A stretch of DNA of 64,000 nt, taken from the NCBI RefSeq assembly GCF_014705705.1, contig NZ_JACXLD010000001.1:62001-126000 (forward strand), read 5' to 3'. The first letter of the stretch is position 1, and every line of letters starts with the position of its first letter. The position numbers and the translations under genes were made by a program. Origin of the DNA: Spongiibacter pelagi (lineage in GTDB: Bacteria; Pseudomonadota; Gammaproteobacteria; Pseudomonadales; Spongiibacteraceae). The notes under the pieces were generated by a model. That model did no database searches. It saw only the letters and a list, made by a program, of their open reading frames with translations, and was not told the origin of the DNA. Positions 11,857 to 20,690 of this stretch are shown one piece after another.

Positions 11857-12539
11857 TTGAAGATATTAAAGTTTCGCTCGCCTTTGGTTGTGGTGTAACG
11901 CAGGCTACCCTTACCTAACGATCTCGCAAGTTCATCAACAAACGCAGCTTTAAATGCACTTGCATTAGGTCGGTTCTGCATTTCGTTCCAGCTATATCCT
12001 ACCGCTCCCATCAATAAATCAGAGAGTTGTATCAGTGGTTGGTTATGTGATTCAACTGGCTCTAAACAAGCAAGCTTAGCGCGGCCAGACAACTTATGAA
12101 CCAAGATCTGACGTAACTCTTCAAAGCGTGTACTTGAAGCATTCTGCTGCCAATCAAGATATACATGATAGCTGTCGCCAGGTTGAAGCCAGTGGACTAG
12201 CAATTGATAGTACAGCTTGTAAAAACCAAGCTCTTTATCCCCATCGTTCCACTGTTCGTGATTCAGTTGCCTGCGGTCGACCACAATACATCGAAATGAA
12301 AGTGAGTTTTCTTCAGAAAACAATTGTATAAGGCTTCGATAAAAATCAGCCTTGTTAGGCGATAGCTTTTTCCAGCCAAATTCGGTCTTAATACCATATT
12401 TAGTCATCAGGCCATGTAAGCGCCCAACAATACGGTGTTTTTCTTCACGAGGGCATTGCAGTGCACCGATAACAATATAGTGTTGAGACGGGTCTGATGT
12501 ATGGCGACTTTCGTCGCAATAGACGTTATAAATGGTCAC
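11841..12539 (-). CDS. DUF3800 domain protein (RNase H-like fold)
   Basis: DUF3800 proteins are predicted RNase H-fold nucleases often found in defence islands and prophages. The 232-residue protein shows the hallmark YCDESR at residues 7-12 (acidic DES triad part), an acidic VDRR near residue 87, VYLDWQQN near 145 and a late D in QLSDLLMGAVGY near 185-195. It starts 62 bases after the ABC-3C ATPase and overlaps the next gene by 16 bases. The domain call is good; the biochemical role is not established. Confidence 0.75.
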   Translation of the reverse strand: MTIYNVYCDESRHTSDPSQHYIVIGALQCPREEKHRIVGRLHGLMTKYGIKTEFGWKKLSPNKADFYRSLIQLFSEENSLSFRCIVVDRRQLNHEQWNDGDKELGFYKLYYQLLVHWLQPGDSYHVYLDWQQNASSTRFEELRQILVHKLSGRAKLACLEPVESHNQPLIQLSDLLMGAVGYSWNEMQNRPNASAFKAAFVDELARSLGKGSLRYTTTKGERNFNIFNWQGR

Positions 12540-12601
12540 ATTTGCCTCTGAAAAATTTAATATTCAACAGGTCTAAAAAATCATATCTTGGAAGCATAAT
12601 T

Positions 12602-14638
12602 TTAACTATCACCTTGCAACTCTGGTGCCGGCACAATAAGACCGCGAGTACGCCACCGATTACCATTCACAAGTGCTTCAAAATCAAATCCATTAGAGAG
12701 AGTCAGATTGTCCGCATGGTCAGTCACTATAATTTGCGGACTAAAGCCATTGCTTAATTGGAGGTCATTGCAATAAATCGATAGCTGGCTGAATAAGTTT
12801 TCAACGGCTTTTATATCCTCATCAATATTTTGATCCACACTGTGGATCTTGCGCTGTTCTGCTTCTTGTTTCTTTTGTTCTTCGAAGGTTGCAGAGTTAT
12901 CACGGTTAAAATTAGGGAAATATACCTGTGTTGGTTGGTCTAAGAAAAGCACTGAAGGTATGGCACACTTTTCACCTAATTCAACGAAATACTTATGCAA
13001 AGCCAAAAATAACGTTATATGACAATAAAGCCAGTTTGCACCGCTACCCATTGAACGAAGGTAGATTTTTTCGTTTTCGGGCGTTAAATGATAAAGGTCG
13101 AATGTCTCAAATGAGAAATGGAGGTTAATTGGTTTATAGCTTGCCTCAAATTCAAAATGGCTACCTATGCTGGCCATATATTCGTTTACCTTAAGCGATG
13201 CAGCTGCCAAACCTTTTTGCACATCGTATTCTTTTAGTGCATCAGTAATCTTCTTGAGCTTCCTCTTTAACTCTTTGATTTCTCCATCAAGTTCAGCATC
13301 ATCAGCCATATTCAAGGTATCAAGAAGTGCAAACAGCTTGGCTTTTTGCATTATAATGCTTTCATACAAGCTCTTCTGTTCGGCTAACTGCTGATTTACT
13401 TTTTCAATTTCAGCTATTTGTTGATTGAGATCGGTTAGCAACTTACTAACAATCTCTGTATCACGCTGTACTTCAATTAAAGATGATTGAAACTTTGCTT
13501 TCATAGGACGAGCTTGAGCAAGATTCCCCGATACTTTCGTAATGGCCTGTTGAAGCTTCTCTGCACTTTGTCGCAAGTTGTCTTTTTCGGTATGGCAGAA
13601 TGGGCAAACCGTGGCGGAAATATGAACATGCTGAGGTGAGTTAAAGCGTTTTACATTCTCAACAAATAGCTCTTCTTCCTGGATGTGTTTATTAATAGAT
13701 GCAGCTTGACGCTGCAACTTTCGTAACTCAGAAGTTTTTTGATTGCGCGCCAGTTTCAACTGCTCATACCGTTGTGTCATCGCATCGGAACTGTGAACGA
13801 TTTTCTCGGCAACTATGATGCTATCTAGCTGATCCTTTGCATCTTGAGGATGCTGGAGCACCTTTGTCAGAGATATAGGCTCATCTTTAAAACCCATTAA
13901 AGCGTAAAGCTGACTTAATACAGGGGCGACTTTTTGTTTGTAGCTTTCTGATGTGCGTTTATTGGTTTCTTTTTGCCGTTCTAAACGTTTTACGTCTGTG
14001 CTTAACCGCTCTTTTTCTTGTGATAAGTGAAAGAACTTTTGATCGACAAGTCCTAAAAATATCTTTGTATGTTCAATTGCCTGATCGCGCTTTTCCTTTT
14101 CATCGAATCGATAAAACAACGCATGCTTATTGGCAACCAAGTTTTGATGCTGAAGCATAAAAGATGTAAAACTACGCACCGATGGTGTAGGTGCTTTTTG
14201 ATTAAATCTCCTGTTAGCTCTCGCGGCTAAAGATTCATCAACATCATCAATATCTAGGAAAAAGTCTCTTAAATGCTTCTTAAACTCGTTTAACGGACGA
14301 AAATAGCTAGAACTAAAATATTCGCGATCAATCTCTCCCGAATCGAATGCGTCAACACGACGGAAAAATGCTTTTGTTGCAAGATTGGGGTCTCTGGCAA
14401 TCACCATATCTTGTTCATTAACAGCAAGCGCAACATAGTAAATTGCAGCACTGTTTGTAATCACACCTTTTGGAATGGTGTTCTCATCGCTGCCAAAGCA
14501 ATAATCAAAAATTTCAATTAAGGCACTTTTACCGGTTGATGATTTACCGGTAACCACATTGAGCCCTGCTTGAAAATTAACAGGGTGTTTGAGACCTTGC
14601 TGGTCAATCACGCCTATTTCATGAATAAGTGTTTTCAT
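12602..14638 (-). CDS. ABC-3C system ATPase, DUF3732 type with Rad50-like hook
   Basis: SMC/Rad50-like ATPase of an ABC three-component conflict system, a class predicted by comparative genomics to sense invading nucleic acid and trigger an effector. In the 678-residue protein, Walker A GKSSTGKS is at 31-38. Long coiled-coil arms flank CPFC (C345, C348), which looks like a zinc hook. The signature-like YLRSMGSGANWL is at 526-537 and the Walker B SVLFLDQPTQ at 562-571, with Q in place of the usual E after D, a common DUF3732 trait. It starts with ATGA overlapping the middle-component gene. Confidence 0.82.
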   Translation of the reverse strand: MKTLIHEIGVIDQQGLKHPVNFQAGLNVVTGKSSTGKSALIEIFDYCFGSDENTIPKGVITNSAAIYYVALAVNEQDMVIARDPNLATKAFFRRVDAFDSGEIDREYFSSSYFRPLNEFKKHLRDFFLDIDDVDESLAARANRRFNQKAPTPSVRSFTSFMLQHQNLVANKHALFYRFDEKEKRDQAIEHTKIFLGLVDQKFFHLSQEKERLSTDVKRLERQKETNKRTSESYKQKVAPVLSQLYALMGFKDEPISLTKVLQHPQDAKDQLDSIIVAEKIVHSSDAMTQRYEQLKLARNQKTSELRKLQRQAASINKHIQEEELFVENVKRFNSPQHVHISATVCPFCHTEKDNLRQSAEKLQQAITKVSGNLAQARPMKAKFQSSLIEVQRDTEIVSKLLTDLNQQIAEIEKVNQQLAEQKSLYESIIMQKAKLFALLDTLNMADDAELDGEIKELKRKLKKITDALKEYDVQKGLAAASLKVNEYMASIGSHFEFEASYKPINLHFSFETFDLYHLTPENEKIYLRSMGSGANWLYCHITLFLALHKYFVELGEKCAIPSVLFLDQPTQVYFPNFNRDNSATFEEQKKQEAEQRKIHSVDQNIDEDIKAVENLFSQLSIYCNDLQLSNGFSPQIIVTDHADNLTLSNGFDFEALVNGNRWRTRGLIVPAPELQGDS

Positions 14639-15087
14639 CGCGGTTTCACTCCTAAAAACGCATAAATCTCGACCACTGAGTGACCACTAAATAACCGGCC
14701 TAACCTTTCTGCACTCTTTTTAGTGATAAAGCCGGAGACAGCCTCATCACATTTCGTTAGGCATAGCCGCTGCTCATTAACGAATAACCAGTCGTTGACT
14801 AAACAATATTGAATACACTGCTCTGTAAGGGTTTGAAACCCTTCAATTCGCTCTTGTAGGTCATAGAGTTTTGTTCTGTCGTCAAATACAGACCAGATAG
14901 AGCTTCGCTTGTTCGAGTTTAACAACTTATGGCTGTATATCGGATGGCTACAAAGCGGTATGACCAACTGGGCAAGCAACAAATTGTTCTCGGATTCCTC
15001 TAGGGCCGTATAAAAAGAAGCCAAGTATGGCCCATACTCAAATGGGTTGTACTTTAATTCATATAGAGCGTCGATAATGCTACTCAT
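14635..15087 (-). CDS. ABC-3C system middle component
   Basis: Small linker component of ABC three-component systems, thought to be a winged-helix protein connecting ATPase and effector. The 150-residue protein begins MSSIIDALYELKYNPFEYGPYLASFYTAL, matching the usual N-terminus of such middle components, and ends with a helix-turn-helix-like segment (ITKKSAERLGRLFSGHSVVEIYAFLGV). ATGA overlaps join it to both neighbours (15084-15087 and 14635-14638), so the three proteins are expected in fixed ratio. Confidence 0.72.
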   Translation of the reverse strand: MSSIIDALYELKYNPFEYGPYLASFYTALEESENNLLLAQLVIPLCSHPIYSHKLLNSNKRSSIWSVFDDRTKLYDLQERIEGFQTLTEQCIQYCLVNDWLFVNEQRLCLTKCDEAVSGFITKKSAERLGRLFSGHSVVEIYAFLGVKPR

Positions 15088-16211
15088 GGTTCAACCTTCC
15101 ATTTCAAATCACGCTCGTCATCGTCCATTGCGTCATGGATAAGGCCATTTTTATATTCAATTGGCGGAATATCATTACCCATGTTGAGTGGCTGCTCTTG
15201 CATGGTCTTGTTGTAAAGTAACTTTGAGCTTTTAATTGCATCAACCGACTCAAGTTGAGCACTTGAATACGAAAGCTTGTATTTTTTTACCAATTTATTT
15301 TGATAAGTTACCGTTTTATCTTTATACAAGGGGTATTCATCAAGCTGTTCTAAAAATGAGTTTTGCAACTCTAGCCAATTACCTATGGCATCGGGGATCA
15401 TTGCGTGATGCTCTATCTCAGCTATTTTTTGAACAAAAAGTTTATCTTGATGTAGTTCCACCTCAAGATCTGATGCTTCATAGCCTGAGAATACTGGGAA
15501 AGTAAATTCCCTTTTACATAAAAGAGCTGTCAACTCTTCACACTTAGCCCTAAAAGCCTGCTGGCTAATACTCCATGAATGCTGCGTTGCCTGTGCATAC
15601 ACAAAACCAACTAACCCCTGGAGGTAACTACTTAAATTATTCTTAGGAATGCCTACAGGTTTAGCCAAAATACACTGTTCTAAATCCTGTGCGTTATCGG
15701 CCTCGGTAAACAAGGTTACTTTATCAAGTACACTTTTTAGCAGAGCTTCATTACAAGCCATCACGGCTTTTTGTAGTTTGATAATTTCTGATGGATTTTC
15801 AGCATTCCCCTTATCTTCTGGACGGCTAAAGAAAATATCTTTCAATACTTGTAAACGTTGCTCAGCAGTTTGGATGTTCCAATTCTTCAGCTTGGTTGTT
15901 GCACCAAAAGCCTGTGTGGTATGCAGTACCAAAACACCATATTGAGTATGATCGAAATCGGGAGCTAACCAGTTCTTAAGCGTTTTCCAGAGGTTTTCAT
16001 GGTGGTCAGTAAGTGCTGCCGAATAGTCTTTCACTTCCGTTTGAGATGAAGTTAAAGTATTAGGGGAAATAAGGCTCACATCACCGTCTTTTTCAAACCA
16101 AACAGATTGGCCTTCGTCCAATGCAAAGCACTTTTCCAAGCCAATCAGCACTTGGTAATGAAAGGCCAGGGCGGTTGTTAACGCGGCATTTTTAGTCTGA
16201 CCACCACTCAT
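15084..16211 (-). CDS. ABC-3C system effector with Cap4-like endonuclease N-terminus
   Basis: Predicted DNA-cleaving effector. In the 375-residue protein, residues 14-63 read like the nuclease domain of the Cap4/DUF4297 kind: a helix with HYQVLIGLEKC, then E40, D44 (DGDVS) and QTEVK at 57-61 with E59 and K61, a PD-(D/E)xK core. The rest matches the C-terminal ABC-3C adapter region by length and position (tentative). It lies 9 bases after hsdS, so the whole ABC-3C unit appears embedded at the 3' end of the type I restriction operon. Confidence 0.75.
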   Translation of the reverse strand: MSGGQTKNAALTTALAFHYQVLIGLEKCFALDEGQSVWFEKDGDVSLISPNTLTSSQTEVKDYSAALTDHHENLWKTLKNWLAPDFDHTQYGVLVLHTTQAFGATTKLKNWNIQTAEQRLQVLKDIFFSRPEDKGNAENPSEIIKLQKAVMACNEALLKSVLDKVTLFTEADNAQDLEQCILAKPVGIPKNNLSSYLQGLVGFVYAQATQHSWSISQQAFRAKCEELTALLCKREFTFPVFSGYEASDLEVELHQDKLFVQKIAEIEHHAMIPDAIGNWLELQNSFLEQLDEYPLYKDKTVTYQNKLVKKYKLSYSSAQLESVDAIKSSKLLYNKTMQEQPLNMGNDIPPIEYKNGLIHDAMDDDERDLKWKVEP

Positions 16212-16220
16212 ACTCCCTCC

Positions 16221-17408
16221 TTAGAGCTCGCCTTTAAATGCTGAATCGAGAATTGATGCTTTTAGTTGGTTCAATGACGTAATTTCTGCTGTCACTTCAG
16301 CTTCCAAATTCCGGCTTTTATTTACTAATTGCCCAACTTTATCAACAATATCATTCTGAATAGCTTTACTCGGAACTGGGATAAGGTATTTCTCTAACGC
16401 CTTTTTATTTACCCCTGACTGACCAGCTGCCCTTTGAGAAATGCCAATAACATAGTTCTGTATTGACGGTGACTGAAGGAACCAAAATAGGTAGTCCTTT
16501 GTTAAAACATCTTCATTAGGTACAGCTTTCATCAAAGCAACGTTATAAGCGCCATCAAGCCCTCTCAATATCTGAAATACTGGCGGTCCATAGCGTCCAA
16601 TCATCACATCATCTTTCGTACAGAATTTCTTCGTTGATGCGCTATCGACATAAACAATATGGTTATCAGTCTTATAATCACGAATCTGAATTAATCGAAC
16701 ATAGCCTTCTTTCTGAACATCAGAAAATTGTGATTTTGGAGGCTGTGAACCACCGATAAAATCAACCACCTCCGTTAGTGGCACAGAATCACAATCCGAC
16801 AGTTTAAAAAATTCATCTAATACACTGTCGAACAGTTGTTTAGATAGATCGAGCTTGCTCTGTAAATGCTCGATGGCGGTGTCGATGCGGTTGAGCAGTG
16901 CATCGAGTTTTTCGACTATACGTTTTTGTTCTTCGATGCTTGGTATCGGTATTGGAGCCTTCTTAAGATTTCCATCAGTAATCGCGGGGTATGAAGCGCC
17001 ACCTACATAGGGCTCAATTTGTGCTTGAACAAAATCTGTTGTGACAAAATAAAACAAATAGGCAGGCAAAACCTTTTTGTTAGCTCTGAGAATACAGAAA
17101 CCTGTAGATGCCACTGGTGAGCTATATTCATCCCGAACCAACGCTATGTTTTTTAGGTTTGGTCGCGTCGTCGCAAATATTACGTCGTTTAGCTGTACAT
17201 GCTTTTTCGCTCGTGATGGAGCATCTTTTCCTAGAATTTCCTTTGGATCTGTAACTGCAAATCGATCACGATCTACTGATGATATATCAATGTACGTCCA
17301 CAGCTGATCTGCGTGTTTTAACGGGTTCAAGTTTTCCGTTTTAACAACAACATCTGCTAACTCTTGCCACTCCCACCCATCCGGCAATGAATATAAAACC
17401 TGTTCCAT
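16221..17408 (-). CDS. hsdS: Type I restriction-modification specificity subunit HsdS
   Basis: Recognises the two halves of the target site and holds HsdM and HsdR. The 395-residue protein has the standard layout: a first target-recognition domain (to about 150), the conserved IPIPSIEEQKRIVEKLDALLNRID segment with its coiled coil, a second target-recognition domain (from about 205) and a C-terminal helical segment (IPVPSKAIQNDIVDKVGQL). It starts two bases after hsdM. The recognition sequence cannot be read from the protein. Confidence 0.94.
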   Translation of the reverse strand: MEQVLYSLPDGWEWQELADVVVKTENLNPLKHADQLWTYIDISSVDRDRFAVTDPKEILGKDAPSRAKKHVQLNDVIFATTRPNLKNIALVRDEYSSPVASTGFCILRANKKVLPAYLFYFVTTDFVQAQIEPYVGGASYPAITDGNLKKAPIPIPSIEEQKRIVEKLDALLNRIDTAIEHLQSKLDLSKQLFDSVLDEFFKLSDCDSVPLTEVVDFIGGSQPPKSQFSDVQKEGYVRLIQIRDYKTDNHIVYVDSASTKKFCTKDDVMIGRYGPPVFQILRGLDGAYNVALMKAVPNEDVLTKDYLFWFLQSPSIQNYVIGISQRAAGQSGVNKKALEKYLIPVPSKAIQNDIVDKVGQLVNKSRNLEAEVTAEITSLNQLKASILDSAFKGEL

Positions 17409-17410
17409 GC

Positions 17411-18889
17411 TTATTTCTCCGCCAACAGGTTTTCAATTTCATCCAACAGCCCTGATACCAGCTTTTCTTTGGTACGGATCTGCTTAAGAATATCGCTTGG
17501 CGCTAAATGCTCGGCATCTTTCTGCTTGGCAGGGTTTTTAGCGGATAGGTCATAGTCTTCAGCCAGTTTGCTGGCTGAAACTATCCAGGAACGTTCGGTC
17601 GTCTCACGGCTGGTATACAGCTCAACAAACTCTTTTAAGTGGTCATCGGTAATAGGTTTGTTTTTGGTGAGCTTTTGCTCAGGCTCACATTCGTAGTACC
17701 AGACATCGCTGGTGCCGCCGCTACGCTCGAAAAACAGCACGTTGGTTTTTACGCCCGAATATGGCAAAAATACCCCAGCGGGCAGGCTTAAAATTGTGTG
17801 CAGGTTAAAGTTTTCCAGCAGTTCTTGTTTAACCTGTTTAAACGCACTGTTGGTTTGGAACAGCACACCTTCTGGTACGACGATGGCTGCTTTGCCGCCA
17901 CTTTTCAGGGTTTTCATGAAGTGTTGTAAAAACAGCAATTCGGTGGCATTCGCTTTAATAGGAAAGTTCTGTTGGATCTGATCTTTTTCTTTCCCGCCAA
18001 ACGGTGGATTAGCCAGAATAATGTCGTAACGGTCTTTTTCCTGAATGTCGCGGATATTCTGAGTTAAGGTATTACCACGGAATAGGTTGGGTGACTCGAT
18101 GCCATGCAAAATCATGTTCATCATGCCCATCACATAAGCCAGCGAGGTTTTTTCAAAGCCAAAGAAGGTATCGCGCTGGATAAAGTCCCATTGCTCAGTA
18201 GAAAGCGCACTCTTTTTTGCTTTTAGGTGGTCAAAGGCTTCGACTAGGAATCCGCACGAGCCTGCCGCTGCATCATAAATGGTTTGCCCGGCTTGTGGGT
18301 CAATAGCTTTGATCATGGCACGTACCACCGGACGCGGGGTGTAAAACTCACCCGCATAGCCTCCCGCATCCCCCATGTTTTGCAGTAAGCCTTCATAGAC
18401 CAGCGAGAGTTCAAACATTTCATCACTGGACTGGAAATTCAGTGTGTCGATAATATCCAGCACTTCACGCAAAGTATGACCAGACGCTACCTTGTTGTCT
18501 AAATACTGGAAGATGGCACCAATTTTATAGGCGAAGGATTTAGGGTCTGAACCTGTAACGGCAGCATTAGCAAAGCTTTTTAAGTAAGGGAATAGCTCAT
18601 TATTCACATAATCGGTTAAGTCATCACCTGTGCGAACTTTGTTGATATCTAGCTTGCCATCGGCATTTTTCGGGCAGGCCCAATTCGACCAACGATGTTC
18701 TTCATCTAACACCGGTTGATAATCTTTACCTGACAGTACCGCTTCATCTTCTTTTTCAGATTCATAATCATCCAAAAACTTTAAGAACAGTACCCACGAG
18801 GTTTGCTCGGTATAGTGCATAGCACCACTAATGCCATCGTCGCGGCGCAGTATGTCGGTAATTCGGTCAATCTTTTGTTGTAATGACAT
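17411..18889 (-). CDS. hsdM: Type I restriction-modification methyltransferase HsdM
   Basis: Adenine-N6 DNA methyltransferase subunit. The 492-residue protein has the N-terminal helical HsdM domain (LQQKIDRITDILRRDDGISGAMHYTEQTSWVLFLK), the SAM loop DAAAGSCGFLVEAF near residue 210 (GSCG instead of GSGG) and the catalytic NPPFGGKEKD near residue 300. It lies between the AAA ATPase gene and hsdS with gaps of 2-3 bases. Confidence 0.95.
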   Translation of the reverse strand: MSLQQKIDRITDILRRDDGISGAMHYTEQTSWVLFLKFLDDYESEKEDEAVLSGKDYQPVLDEEHRWSNWACPKNADGKLDINKVRTGDDLTDYVNNELFPYLKSFANAAVTGSDPKSFAYKIGAIFQYLDNKVASGHTLREVLDIIDTLNFQSSDEMFELSLVYEGLLQNMGDAGGYAGEFYTPRPVVRAMIKAIDPQAGQTIYDAAAGSCGFLVEAFDHLKAKKSALSTEQWDFIQRDTFFGFEKTSLAYVMGMMNMILHGIESPNLFRGNTLTQNIRDIQEKDRYDIILANPPFGGKEKDQIQQNFPIKANATELLFLQHFMKTLKSGGKAAIVVPEGVLFQTNSAFKQVKQELLENFNLHTILSLPAGVFLPYSGVKTNVLFFERSGGTSDVWYYECEPEQKLTKNKPITDDHLKEFVELYTSRETTERSWIVSASKLAEDYDLSAKNPAKQKDAEHLAPSDILKQIRTKEKLVSGLLDEIENLLAEK

Positions 18890-18892
18890 GGC

Positions 18893-20689
18893 TTATAGTT
18901 TTCCGATAATAAAATTGTACATATTGGTGATATCTTCGCTGATTTCTGCGGGCGGAATCAGGTCGATATAGGCTTGTAGCTTCTCAATATCAAGGCCTAT
19001 ACCCTCGGTATTGATCAGAGGGTCAATGACACTTTTGGCATTTAATCGCCGAATATCGTCGTTATCACCTGGATTGTTTGGTTGTAAATGATTTCGCTGC
19101 GCAATATCAGGGTTGTTGATTGCAGCAAGTACGTTGTGATGCGACAGTGCTGTATGTGAAAGCAGATAGTTTTTGATTTCACGGCGTTTCCAAGCCAATA
19201 GATATGGCGAAACTCTGGTACCACGCGGCCATTGAATGGCATTTAGCAACTCACGGTACACTTGCCCGTTCACTTGAACGCCATTGGCAGCATTCCAGTC
19301 CAATGCCGCCTCGTCTCGATCACAAATTAGGAAAATCTGTGTTGTTACAAGTGGTGATTCAATCTTGCTTAAGCCATGTAACCAATCTATTTTGCCCTTG
19401 CCAAAGGTTTCGTTAGCAGAAGCGTAACTGGACGACTTTTTCATGGCATGCACAGTGGCTAATCGATTTACGTCCAACCCTGCACGTGAGGCAAGTTTGA
19501 TAAAGATAACCCAGTCGTTGTAGTCATCTAATAAGGCGATGTTAGGTAGTTTGCCACACACCTCAAATTCAACGGATTTGGCACGAGAAAGTACACTGAG
19601 TCGGGAGATTAGCTGTTTGATTTTGTCGTCTTCATTGATTCGGCCGTGTTCTACAACTTTCAGATGTTCTATGCGGTTTTCTTTTGCAGAAATAGAATCC
19701 AACAGGTGTGTCGTAGTAATCGCATGGCCTTGTATGCTGTGTAATAGAGACCATAGTTTCTCTACGTTTTTGTAGTGCAGGTGCGAATCTGCTTCATCAA
19801 ACAGGAATAGCGTATTCGGTGCATCAAAAAGGTCTATCAACGCGTATAGAAAGAGCAGCTGGTATTCACCGTCGCTTAACTGGTCAAGCTCTATTCCATC
19901 TTTAAAAACGAGTTTGTAGCCTTGTTTGTCTATGAAGTAATCGTTATCCGCCGCTTGGGTAAAAAAACTCACTTCAGGATCAAAAGCTGTATTTTGAGCC
20001 TGAGCATTTGCTTCACCGGCCTCAATACCTTCTTCACCTGCTTGTGGCTGTCTTGGGTAATCGAACGAAACATCGATCAATCGGCTTGCTGGTATTTCAA
20101 TGGTTCGCTTACGTAGCGGTTGCTCAAACTCATAATCATTTGAGACAAATGTGTTGATGAAGCTATCTAACGAACGGAAATAGGGCGTATTTCGTAGCGT
20201 ATCAACCTCACCACTTTCTTCACGCTTCAGAGCGTCCTGAACTCGATTGACATAGTTTTTATCAATTTTGAATGCGCATTTTAAGCACGTAGTTTGGTCA
20301 TCGCCTGCAAATGCCGACTCAGTAACATAACCTCTTTCGCGCAAAAAAGAGCGAACTTTGCCACTACGTTTAGTCGCTGTTGCGAGGAAAATGAGTAATT
20401 TTGACCAGGGCTTGTCAAAGTAAAGGCACTCTAACCCCAACCCTCTGCCAGCTTGACGCTCGCGTTTTAAGTAAATACCAAACTTTTCAGAGTAATTTTC
20501 ATTCTGCCCTGAAGAAAAGCACACCACATTTAGGTGGTGATGTGCGCGTTTGTTTAACCGCTCTTCAAATACTGACTGCAAGATACTGGATTTACCACTG
20601 CCATTTTCACCAATTAAAGTAGCAACCTTATTGATGTTTAAGGTTTGTGGCTGGTCGTGCAAGAGGTTAGGTGCGAGTATTAATTCCAT
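18893..20689 (-). CDS. AAA/ABC-type ATPase inserted in the restriction operon, OLD/RloA-like
   Basis: The 598-residue protein has Walker A GENGSGKSS at 27-35, an ABC-type signature LSDGEYQLLFLYAL near 266 and Walker B TLFLFDEADSHLH near 290 followed by a His switch (ITTTHLLDS). The C-terminal part has LICDRDEAA near 460, which may be a degenerate TOPRIM acidic motif, so an OLD-like nuclease is possible but its first Glu is not obvious. ATPases of this kind (RloA and relatives) are known in type I restriction cassettes. It sits between hsdR and hsdM, one and three bases from its neighbours. Confidence 0.7.
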   Translation of the reverse strand: MELILAPNLLHDQPQTLNINKVATLIGENGSGKSSILQSVFEERLNKRAHHHLNVVCFSSGQNENYSEKFGIYLKRERQAGRGLGLECLYFDKPWSKLLIFLATATKRSGKVRSFLRERGYVTESAFAGDDQTTCLKCAFKIDKNYVNRVQDALKREESGEVDTLRNTPYFRSLDSFINTFVSNDYEFEQPLRKRTIEIPASRLIDVSFDYPRQPQAGEEGIEAGEANAQAQNTAFDPEVSFFTQAADNDYFIDKQGYKLVFKDGIELDQLSDGEYQLLFLYALIDLFDAPNTLFLFDEADSHLHYKNVEKLWSLLHSIQGHAITTTHLLDSISAKENRIEHLKVVEHGRINEDDKIKQLISRLSVLSRAKSVEFEVCGKLPNIALLDDYNDWVIFIKLASRAGLDVNRLATVHAMKKSSSYASANETFGKGKIDWLHGLSKIESPLVTTQIFLICDRDEAALDWNAANGVQVNGQVYRELLNAIQWPRGTRVSPYLLAWKRREIKNYLLSHTALSHHNVLAAINNPDIAQRNHLQPNNPGDNDDIRRLNAKSVIDPLINTEGIGLDIEKLQAYIDLIPPAEISEDITNMYNFIIGKL

Positions 20690-20690
20690 T

